Under the pieces are notes generated by a model. It did not search any database, was not told the origin of the DNA, and worked only from the letters and a program-made list of their open reading frames with translations. From positions 496,001 to 560,000 of the forward strand of contig NW_025935717.1 in the NCBI RefSeq assembly GCF_000764305.2: 64,000 nucleotides of DNA, written 5' to 3'. The translations under genes were made by a program, and so were the position numbers. This DNA comes from Hyalella azteca (Eukaryota > Arthropoda > Malacostraca > Amphipoda > Hyalellidae). Shown piece after piece: positions 36,511-46,346 of the stretch (the first letter of the stretch is position 1; each line of letters starts with the position of its first letter).

Positions 36511-39500
36511 TTAATGTTTGGACTTGTGGGAGCTTTTGTGTCCACTGCTCTTGCCGAAGCCGGATTTGTGTCCGTGGTCAGAATGTTTGCCAAATTTGCC
36601 GTGGTGTCCTTTTTTGTCGGAGTGATGGCCGCCTTTCTTGAAGAAGCCTTTCTTGCCGTGTTTGTCGTGTTTCTTGTGACCCTGTAGATTTTGTAAACAA
36701 AAAATATACAGCGATTTAAGATATTTGGTGCAATCATTCAAATTATTATCTTCCTAATATTATTATTTTGAACTCTTAAAAAAGAAAAACCAAACGCAGG
36801 AGTCTACTAACGATGCTATACTGTTTATTTCTCGTGTGCAATATTTCGGTTAAGCTTAAATTAAAAGTAGTAATGGTTAAAATTTAGAATTCTCTCATTG
36901 AACAAGTTTTCCAGTTATATGATCAAGGTCAACTGCGAATGGTTAAGAAGGAGCTAATCAAAGCATGAAAAAAATTTTCCTTCACCCCCTGCTTCTGAAT
37001 CAATTCATTCCCGGAACCAAGTTTTGCTTTGGTGACATCTCCTTAATAATCGAATTTAGCCTTCAGTAAACATCTTGAAATTTTAATTCATTATTTTGAG
37101 TTTATTAAATTAGATTCATTAATTATAAGTATAATTCATTAAATTATGATGTAAAATATTCTTCAAGAACTCACACCACGCTGATTATTTCAAAAGGCAT
37201 GAAAATTAAAAGCATAAAAATTACCTTGTGAGATTTTCCCTCAAATCCGCCGCCCTTGTGTTTCTCGAAGTGAGAGTCGAAGTGATCCCAGTCCTTGTGA
37301 TGGCCTTTCTTGTCGGCGTGATCCCAGTGCTTCTTGCTGAGACCGTCCTCGGCCTTATGGTGCGCCTTCTTGAAACCCTGAAATTTCAAGAAAACCCTGA
37401 AACCCCTGCTTGAAATTTTTGATGGCGATATTTAATGCATCTTGTCATTACACAATATTTTTGATGGCGATATTTGGCGCATCGTGTCATTACACTATAT
37501 TTTCAATGGCAACATTTTGCGCAAGAAAAACCATTAGATTATTACTTTCAGATTATTAGTATTTCAGATTATTATTCTGAAATACTAATATTAGTAATAT
37601 TAGTATTTAAGATTATAAAGCCCTGAGAAAATAAAACCTCAAGAAGCCAATTCACCCTATATCGCCTCAGTTGTTGAATGACTCCAAATTTTATGAAGAA
37701 AACATTTACTCAAAATCGTGAAATTTCATTATATATTATATATTATGTAGCTTCAACGAACTTATAGTTCCATTCAAACTGCGCGTATTATTTCATTAAA
37801 TCTCTGCAGAGTTATTTATAGGGACCTTAAGATAAATTTTTATAAAAAATTTTAACCTTTTTGCCAAATCCGCTGTCATGGAAGCTGCTCTTGCCGCTCT
37901 TGTGACTCTTGCCTCCGTGCTTGCCGCTTTTGTGGTGGCCGTGCTTGTTGCTCTTGTGGTGGTCGCCTTTGGCGCTTTTCCCGCCTTTGTCGAAGAAACC
38001 CTGAAAAAAACATGAAACAATTAAAATTGATAAACCAGCAATTAAAAACAAACTTGAGCTACGAATAACTCAAAATATAATCTGGGAAGAGTAAAGGCTG
38101 GTCGAATGTAATCGATAAACAGAAATTGTTACCTAAGTGTTGGTTATTAATGAATTGCAATTAAAGCCCTTTTTTGCAAAACAGAAATAAGTAAACTTTC
38201 AATTAGCGCGTTATAAGATGCCTTCTCCCACTTCGAGCAAATAGCATTGTGTTCAAATGAGAATGAAAAAAGGGAATTATTATTTTTTTAAATTATTCTT
38301 CTTAAATTGTCCACATTAATGATACTGATATATCTTATTAGGAAATTACCTTCTTGCCGCCTTTGCCAAAACCGCTTTTGTGGCCAGACTTGTGTCCTTT
38401 GTCGCTCTTGAAGCCCTTGCCACTCTTGTGCCCTGAAGACTTGTCGAACCCGCTCTTATGGCTGCTCTTGTGGCCGTGTCCTTAGAAATTAAAGGACAAC
38501 CATTTTCTTTAGCAAAATTATTTTCGTGGAAATCAAAGTTTGAATAAAGTTTTTCTTGGCCTTGATACCTCTTTCAAAATTTATCTTGAGTGGCATTTAA
38601 TTATCACTAGCCAAAAAATTATTGCGTAAGATACAATGAATATGTTCAACATGTATCAAATGCCTCATTAATTGCTTGCGTTATTGGAAAATTAGACAAA
38701 TTTTGTTGATGAAATTTTTAAATAAAATCTTATCAAATTTCTTCACAACATACAAATGGTAAACATTAAAAGAATTTTCTAAATACAACATTAAATGTGA
38801 AATGAGTGCGAAACATGGAATATTTGATTAAAACCTCACCCCCAGCAGCAGCTTGAAGATCAAGCTCCACGACTGTCACAAACGTAACAGATGGCCAAAT
38901 TAATAATGATAATAATTATAATACATGATATTAATCTGTATTTAAATAATTTATTTGAATAAATCTTACCTCCAGCAGCAGCTTGAAGATCATGCTCCCC
39001 GACTGTCACAAACGTGGCAGTTGGCTAAATTAATAATGATAATTATATTGATACAAAAAACTGCTTAATATCTAAATAAATTAATAGAAAAAATCTCACC
39101 TCCAGCAGCAGCTTGAAGATCGTGTTCAACAACTGTCACAAACTGCTGACTCCCCGCTGGCTTCAAGTCTTTTGCAGTAGCAAGATTCACTGCAGGTTTT
39201 GTTTTCTGATTAACATTATTTGCTGCAGCAACAGGTGCTGGTGTTTTAGAATCAGTTGCGTTATTTGCTGTTAATGTACTGGTGACGTTCGCATTGCTAG
39301 ATTTGGCCTCGGCGGTTTTCGTCTCTTCTTTCTTTTGGTTTGGTTTTGGTGTGGAGGCCGTGTTTCTCAAAGTGAGAAGCTTGGTGACAATTTGACTTTC
39401 ACTAGCTTCGAGAGCAACTTTTTTGTTTTTGTTGTTTTCAGCGGTAAAAGCTGCGGGTTGGTTTCCGGATTTCGGTAGCAAAGTTGCAGTAGCGTTGTTG

Positions 39501-40293
39501 ACATTGTTGACCTTAACCCCTGTTTTAATCAGCACCTTTTCTTGCGCTGTCGGTGCTGGAGCAACGGTTGCTTTCTTAGCGTTTTGCTGTTTGTTTGATG
39601 CCGCTGCTGCTTGTTTTACTGTTGGTGCTTCTTGTTTTAGGTCTGTTGCTGCCTGTTTTATTGTTGCTGGGGTCTGTTTCTTGACTGGTGCCTGTTTATT
39701 AGCAGAGTCTTGTTTGGTTGCTGTTGGTTGTTGTGGAACTGCTGTAGCCAGTGCCACCAACAGCAGCAAAAGTGCCACCGTTTTCCGCTGGAATAAAATT
39801 TTAATCAACGATATTGATATTTATTTTGTAAATATTTTTTCCTTACTATGCCTGCCAAAATTTCTGTTCTGGCAAGTATTTATTTCTTATGTGATTAGTG
39901 AAGTATCAGAGGCCAATAAGAATTATTTACAAGAAAATTTGGTTCAATTAAAAATAAAATTTCAATTGAAAATCATTCAATCTAAAATAAACAATAATAT
40001 TTGCACTAATTAATATCGTAAAAATAGGCCAAATTTAGGCCGTTATTGAATGGGTTAAAAGGGTTTTGAAAAAACTTTCATCAGTAAGTTAACTATATTA
40101 ACTGCGCTATATTTTCTATCTCTTCATTGGATATTATATTGAATTTTTGAAAGCCGCATACATATACCATTTATTCTTCTGCTTGGAAATATTTTAGTCA
40201 GACAAATTTTTTCCAAATTGAATTTATAGAATATCATATAGACAATGTTTTCTTTCATTCCAGTTTACTCACCTTGTTCAAAATCAACCGCAT
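36511..40293 (-). CDS. Gene C: secreted protein with Ala/Lys/Gln-rich N-terminal domain and His/Lys/Gly/Ser tail, 435 aa
   Basis: complement(join(36511..36681, 37225..37377, 37857..38000, 38350..38480, 39100..39787, 40273..40293)); 1308 nt, 435 aa plus TAA. Exon 1 encodes MRLILNK, and exon 2 continues RKTVALLLLLVALATAVPQQ, a clear signal peptide. Exon 2 (688 nt) carries a long Ala/Lys/Gln/Thr/Asn-rich segment with repeated KQ and ATK motifs, then ends in QQFVTVVEHDLQAAAG with the usual split Gly. Exon 3 has GHGHKSSHKSGF repeats, exon 4 starts GFFDKGGKSAKGDHHKS, exon 5 starts GFKKAHHKAEDG, and exon 6 starts GHKKHDKHGKKGFFKKGG and ends HKSKH. Lengths 131/144/153/171 equal those of gene D. The exon 3 acceptor is TAAG and the exon 4 donor is GTTAAA, both weak. 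Two 130-bp tandem copies of the exon 2 donor region lie in intron 2, so alternative isoforms are possible. Function is unknown. Confidence 0.87.
37420..37530. repeat. Two to three copies of an approximately 50-bp repeat in gene C intron 4
   Basis: TTTTTGATGGCGATATTTAA and TTTTTGATGGCGATATTTGG are each followed by GCATC(T/G)TGTCATTACAC; a third, diverged copy begins with TTTTCAATGGCAACATTTTG. It starts about 40 bp from the exon 5 acceptor. Confidence 0.7.
38840..38872 (-). other. Candidate 33-nt microexon 2 in gene C intron 2 (duplicated exon 2 end)
   Basis: A copy of the last part of exon 2 lies 260 bp downstream of the true donor. A CAG precedes 33 nt ending at a GTGAGG donor; both ends are phase 1, so inclusion would add 11 residues (VVELDLQAAAG) without a frameshift. 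The putative acceptor derives from coding sequence and has a poor pyrimidine tract, so use is uncertain. Confidence 0.4.
38970..39002 (-). other. Candidate 33-nt microexon 1 in gene C intron 2 (duplicated exon 2 end)
   Basis: A second copy of the exon 2 end, exactly 130 bp below the real donor, runs from an internal CAG to GTAAGA (the best donor of the three copies). It is phase 1 at both ends and would add VGEHDLQAAAG. The surrounding 130-bp unit also carries the start of the intron. Confidence 0.42.
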
Positions 40294-40366
40294 AGTGACA
40301 GCTTCCCGGTTTGAACAAAAACCGATGAAGATCACAGATCAGAATATAATTATTCTTTCGTCCGAG

Positions 40367-40372
40367 CTTATA
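40367..40372 (-). promoter_or_regulatory. Gene C TATA box
   Basis: TATAAG on the minus strand, about 75 bp above the ATG at 40293. No clear TCAGT is seen at the expected distance, so the start site is placed only roughly, near 40340. Confidence 0.55.
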
Positions 40373-42436
40373 TTCGTCGGCAGCCGACAATAAATAAGTT
40401 ATTGATCCTATCAGTTATTTCGATAAGAGATTATCAACAAACCCCCGATTTTCAGATATATCAATTACCAACCCTAAAATTTTATTCGTTCGTAGCGATA
40501 TTAATTCGTTTTCAAGTTAAGTAGTTCGTAAGTGCGTTAGTGGAAAGATGGGAAGAAGATGTCAGTAGTGCTGGAGGTGTGAGCGACACTGAAGGACTGC
40601 ATACAGCGGCACGCTCAGCCGCTGCTTTTAAAAGGCGCCTCGTTGCACTTCACTGCCTTGAGGTCCCTGGCGCGGAACAACCGCCTGCCGCCGATGCTAC
40701 TCGTGTCATTTGTATTGATATTATACATTAATAATAATCAGTCAATATTATTCTATTAACGCTCCAAAGATTTAAGTTATAGTTTTCGAGTTTTTCTTAT
40801 CGGTAGAAACCAATGTAACTGTCATTTTTATCCTATTATGTCGTATGGGCAGAATGTATATAGAATAGAATAGAATAGAAGTGTCGGCGTTGAAGAAATA
40901 GGCCCATGGCCTGTTTCTTCAAATAGGCTTCATGGCCTGTTTCCCATGGCCCATGGCCATGGCATAGCTCTGGAAAGTAAATTGCATTTTCGAAGCATCT
41001 ATGCCGACGCTGAACTTTTTATTTTTGATAGATTATGATGGTGTTAAGCGATATTATTAAAATATATCGATGTCATTGCTATGATGTAATTGATTGGCGG
41101 TGGTGGTAACGTTGGTGATGGTGATGGTAGAGCTTATTCTTCTTGAAAGAAGAGGAATGTTACTCGCATAACGATTGTTGAAGCAACGGTGACACGCCAC
41201 ATGTTTTTGTAACACTGAAACCACAAATTGATCCTCCAATCAGGTCAATCCATTTCTTATTTTAAGACCATTTTTAACCAGCCTTGGAAATCGCGTGTCT
41301 TTAAAATGTACTCGAACTCTTTCGCGTCAATCGAATGATTGTGAATAATTTAAAAACTAATGAATATTTTGTGAATAAATGACTTTGCTCATTTATCAAT
41401 TAACAATGACCATGCTTAGATTAACTAATCTGTTTTGTAGTGAATTACTTGAAAAAATATGATGGTATGATTGATTGTTTGGTTAAAGCCTAGCTAGATG
41501 ACACCTTGATATTTGAACGTTGAGTTTTAATTGAACATTCTAAATTAAAAATCGATATCTTTTAATTAAAAAATGTTTTTCTTTAGACAATGACAGCATA
41601 GAGCTCCAAAAAATTTCAAGTGTTAAAAACATAAAAATTCGCATTCTTCTTTGTTTCCAGAGACAGAAATATTGTGATAGACGAAATGACAAAATGAACA
41701 AAGGTAAAAGAAAAACAAAACTAAAAAACACCAAAGAACGATCAACGAGAATCTTGAATCATCATCAGGAATTGCCTATCATTGTTTATTAGGGAGCTCT
41801 GGAATAAAAATCACAATATTTTAGAAATCTTTTAAAAGATTTAACTGATGTCAGTTTTTATTTATTTTTTGTGATCTTATTTTCCTTACATAGAAAACGA
41901 AATTTGCATTTATGTTTTCATGCCCCCATATGACACATTTAAAAAAACTTTTAGATGATGTTTGAGAAGTCATTACATTATTCATTTTACAAATCTTACT
42001 GTTCCGAAAATGTTCGCTAATTTGTTCGAGTTTTGGAAACGTTGGCTTCAGAATTGAAAATTTTCCTGTCACTTCAAATCCATGAGATAATTCAATTTGC
42101 AGTAATGAAATAGTTTGAAATCTAATCAAATTTTTAAGTTCATTGAAATTTCTAAATTGGCGATCAGAAATCTTGGACGCTTCAAAAAAATTAAAGGAAT
42201 GAAGCCAGCAATGCGTCGGTTCTTTGGCGCAACGCACAAGAGATGCACTTATTGGTCTGGAACTTTGAGCATTGCGCTGGAATTTCATTTGTTTTTATCT
42301 TCGCTGGTGTTTTGTGTCGTTCACTCCAGCAATTACGAGACAAAAGCGATATTTCCCAAGCGTCCTCAGGGCTGCGATCGAGGCAGAGTTGCGAGACTGA
42401 TTTGTAATCTAAACCGAGCTTGCGCTACTAGCCACA

Positions 42437-42960
42437 TCGATCGAAGTGTGATCGAAGAGTGAACGAGGAGTGAACGAGGTGAGATCGAGGTGTGATCGAG
42501 GTGTGATCAAGGTGTGATCGAGGTGTGAACGAGGAATGATCGAGGAGTGATCGAGGCGTGATCGAGGTGTGATCGAGGTATTTATCGAGGCGTGATCGAA
42601 GTGTGATCGAGGTGAGATCGAGGCGTGATCGAGGTGCGATCGAGGTGTGATCGAAGAGTGAACGAGGAATGATCAAAGTGTGATCGAAGAGTGAACGAGG
42701 AATGATCGAGGAGTGATCGAGGTGTGATTGAAGAGTGATCGGAGAGTGGTTGGTGTATGATCGAGGATTGGTCGAAAAGTGATCGCGACGAAATGAAGGA
42801 GTGACCGAGGTGTGATCAAGAAGCGAAAATGAGTAATATTAGAGCTATCGAGTAATTAATTATTGAGTTGTGGCCGATGGGTGATCTAGAAGTGATAGGG
42901 GAGTGATCGAGGTGTGATCAAGAAGTGAAAACGAGTAATCGAGGAGCGATTGATGTGTAA
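42437..42960. repeat. 11-bp minisatellite GTGTGATCGAG
   Basis: About 27 fairly regular units from 42437 to 42735, each with GATCGAG or GAACGAG, then a decayed continuation to about 42960 with scattered GTGATCGAGG units. Confidence 0.88.
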
Positions 42961-43616
42961 TCGATGTATTTTAGCAGTATTTAGAAGTGTTAAAGAGACA
43001 AAATCGAATTTACATGACTTAAATTTAAATGCATCTTTGTTATTTTCTTTAGTAAACTCAGCAGTGTCATTTGAAAGATAAGAACATATATTACAGCCGG
43101 CTTCTTGTATGACTTTCATTCAGAAGTATTCGCTAATTTTAATCTATTTTTCTTGTGTGCGAAGCTTTCACAAACTGCCAATTGTAATTAAAAGTAGTTT
43201 TTGTTTGTGGACAGAAGTTATAGCGTTTACGAGACGATTTGTGCGAAATTATTCCTATCGACGGCGAACTTTTCATAACAATGTAAGAAGTTTCTAACAA
43301 ACGCGATGATTATTCATTTACAATATAAATGCGACAGTAATGATAGCCCGGTTTTCGATAAAAAGTTTATTACTTCATCTCGAATTCAAATAGTTTTCCT
43401 GCTGTCCAGGTAGGTCAGGTTGCAAATTAATTAAAATTAGTTGAAAATTTCTATTTAATCTTTAAATAATTATATATGCCTATTATCGGCAAAAGCTTTT
43501 GACTTCAAGCATGGATCGTTGAAAACTCGATCCCCCCGTAGCGAGAAATTATTAAGATAAATCGCTTTCATACCTACTCGTTTAAAAATTATCTCATGAT
43601 TTTGCTATTCTGACTA

Positions 43617-44035
43617 CTTCTACAACCGTTGCACGGTTGTAACAGTTGTTTAAATGCAGCGACTGACTGCATGTTCAACCGCTGTACGGTTGTGGCGGTT
43701 GCTTGAATACAGCGACCGACTGTATGTTCAACCGTTGTACGGTTGTAGTGGTTGTTGAATTGCAGCGACCGACTGTATGGTTGTAGTGGTTGTTGAATTG
43801 CAGCGACCGACTGTATATTCAACCGTTGTACGGTTGTAGTGGTTGTTTGAATACAGCGACCGACTTCATGTTCAACCGTTGTACGGTTGTAGTGGTTGTT
43901 TGAATACAGCGACCGACTTCATGTTCAACCGTTGTACGGTTGTTGCGGTTGTTGAATTGCAGCGACCGACTGTATTGTTCAACCGTTGTAATTTTATAGC
44001 GGAAAGTTTTTCATGTGCAGTGACCGACTGCCTGT
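43617..44035. repeat. 53-bp minisatellite with an internal hairpin
   Basis: The CAGCGACCGACTG motif recurs at 53-bp steps (ends near 43660, 43713, 43766, 43857, 43910, 43963) with one 38-bp short unit at 43804. Each full unit contains CAACCGTTGTACGGTTG, whose CAACCG and CGGTTG arms can pair. Confidence 0.85.
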
Positions 44036-44460
44036 ATAACCATCAATTCAACGTGTATGTACATTATCACGTCGTCAGATTCGTGATATCAATACAACTT
44101 TCAATGGCGTCTTCGAAATTTGCTTTTCCTTTGATACGTAAAATTTAAATTAAGTCATCAGCAGAAATATTTTAGTGTATTTATAATAATTTTAGACCAG
44201 ATGGAAGAAAATAGGCGTTTTCGATGTTTCTCAAAGTTACAGTGTAAAATTCCCAATACATTCCGTTAATTGATGGGCTCAGAGGTTGATTTATTTAGTT
44301 GAGGAGTGGCCATTTTCTTCATTGTCGTTAATTCTCGGTTATTCGACACCCGTCGAACGGACACTTACGGTTCGAAATAGTTTACTCAAAATGAACCGGA
44401 CAGCGGAACGAGAAGAGGAGTGTCCCAAAACAAAAAAAAAAGACCAAGGAAAAAAATATT

Positions 44461-44536
44461 ACTCAGTACGTCACGGACGGACATGACGAGCACAATAGCG
44501 CCTTTTCCCCCATAATTGAGAAAATGCGCTAAAAAC
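44461..44536 (-). repeat. Short interspersed element, family 1, copy 4 (internally deleted)
   Basis: ACTCAGTAC joins directly to GTCACGGACGG, so the palindromic left part is lost. The GACGAGCACAATAGCGC and GAGAAAATGCGCT motifs remain. Confidence 0.7.
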
Positions 44537-45026
44537 AGTGAATCAGCCACAGCTGCGTCATGTAAACGTTCCTAAATTATTGTCTTGAATAAAAAAAATG
44601 TTCACTCATTGCAATACTAATCGTCATTCATCACCTGACATACGCCACACCGGGCTGGTAATGAGCTGTTTGACTGAGGGAGCCATTTATAAGTTCTTTG
44701 ACTGACTCTGAATTTCAATCAAGGTTGTGTGCTTTTTTTGTAGTTATCTAAAATTCACGTGAAAATTGACTGAAAATCGATCCTTCAAAACTGCGCCATT
44801 TTTCTGTTCAAAACTCAACGATTTTGCTCTCAGGTTGAAGGACCTCATTCGTGGGAAAAGTGAAAACTTGTTCAAATAGCGAGGCTTTTTCTGCTCTTGG
44901 GTGTGTCACCCTGACTCAGTTTGGCCCGATAAAGAGCAGAGAGAAGTCATAGTGAAAGATACGTGTGTTCCCTGCTTGTGCTGTATGTATGAATAAGTAT
45001 CATTGTTGAGATAATCACTCATTCCA

Positions 45027-45150
45027 TTTTTAGCGCATTTTCTCATTTATGGAAGAAAAAGGCGCTATTGTGCTCGTCATGTCCGTCCATCCGTGACTTC
45101 GCGTGACAGAGAAAATGCGCTCTCTGTCACTTACTGCAGTGAATACTGAT
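45027..45150 (+). repeat. Short interspersed element, family 1, copy 5
   Basis: TTTTTAGCGCATTTTCTCATT to ACTGCAGTGAATACTGAT with a very short GTCC core. Only about 500 bp from copy 4, in opposite orientation. Confidence 0.8.
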
Positions 45151-46019
45151 CTATTTTTTAACTGTTGGCTTTGAACTGTCATTGTCTACAATGATATTTA
45201 AAATTTTACATTAACCAGTTTTGTTTCAAGGCCTGCTAATGCATCAGTTTCAGTTAATTGGTATAAATGCCGCGAAAAATTATTACATCAATTTATTTAA
45301 TATTTTACTCCACAATTGACGCACTTCAATTTTTAAAATAGGTAAATGAATATGACCATACAATTTTCTGAGTCAAATTAAAAACGAAATAAATTGTTCA
45401 ATTTAACATTTTATCCACGGTCAGTATTTTTCTGAAATTAGGTAGAATATTTTTTTCCAAGATCGGAGAATATGATCAGACCTTACATACAAAAAAATTT
45501 TTTATTGAAACTAACCCATAATTTTTATCAACAAGAATTTTCAATTTTAAATTTCAATTTTTTTCAATTTTACCATCTGTAACGTTTAATGTCTGTAACG
45601 TTTAATGAATATATAATGCATGTCCGAAACAAAGTTGTTATCAATGCAATTAATTAAGCTGCTCAAGTGTCGTAGAAAACAAAAAATATTAAATTTATTT
45701 AAACAAAATGATAATACGAATTGGCACGTTGCATATACAAGTCTTTCATGGTTACCTACCGAATACTACTATTTACCCGATATTGTTAAGATTCACTCGC
45801 GCACTTTTATTTAACATTTATATAATTATTAAGCAGATATTTTTTAGTAAAGTAAATACTCATCAATGAAAAAAACAGTAAAATTATTATATTGTATAAC
45901 ATTGTTTCATATTTTATTCTTGTGAACCAATTCTGCTAATTAGTGTGGATAAATAAACTAGCGAAGGCTCGTGCTGGGTCCTAACAGCGCATCGGTTCAA
46001 ATGGGCCCGAATTAAGGCA

Positions 46020-46346
46020 TCTGGGCCAAGCTAGTAACTTTTTTATGGCCCAAAGACCGGCAACTGGGCCCAGCTAGTGACCTTTTTTATGGCCTAAAGA
46101 CCGGCAACTGGGCCAAGGTAGCAACCTTTTTTATGGCCTACAGAAATGTAACTGGGCCCAGCAAGTGACTTTTTTATGGGCCCAAAGAAAGGTAACTGGG
46201 CCCAGCTAGTGACCTTTTTTATGGCCCAAAGAACGGCAACTGGGCCAAGGTAGTAACCTTTTTTATGGCCCAAAGACCGGCAACTGGGCCAAGGTAGTAA
46301 CCTTTTCTATGGCCCACAGAAAGGCAACTGGGCCCAGCTAGTGACC
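46020..46346. repeat. 43-44-bp minisatellite overlapping the 3' end of gene B
   Basis: About eight units of the form AACTGGGCC(C/A)AGCTAGTGACC followed by a T run and ATGGCCCAAAGACCGGC. The right-most unit contains the last codons (GGT CAC) and TAG stop of gene B, read on the minus strand at 46338-46346. Confidence 0.88.

Larger units (their letters stand above)
38838..39145. repeat. 130-bp tandem triplication spanning the exon 2/intron 2 junction of gene C
   Basis: Donor junctions fall at 38840, 38970 and 39100, exactly 130 bp apart. Each unit holds about 45 bp of coding end (ACTGTCACAAACG and GCAGCAGCTTGAAGAT on the plus strand) followed by an AT-rich intron start. Confidence 0.85.
40373..46337. 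other. Intergenic DNA between genes C and B
   Basis: Contains a GC-richer 200-bp patch with a 63-codon plus-strand ORF (40540-40731), a TAGAA pentamer run (40862-40880), repeated CCATGGCC motifs (40900-40965), the 11-bp and 53-bp minisatellites, family 1 copies 4 and 5 and the gene B 3' minisatellite. No family gene is present. Confidence 0.55.

Noticed and set aside
41851..42462. Overlapping ORFs of 145 (minus) and 115 (plus) codons
   Set aside because: Mutually antisense, no recognised motifs, and one runs into the 11-bp minisatellite.
42428..42676. RSRLDHTSITP repeat ORF and the 43-44 kb ORFs
   Set aside because: Products of the 11-bp and 53-bp minisatellites read as protein; no promoter or splice context.
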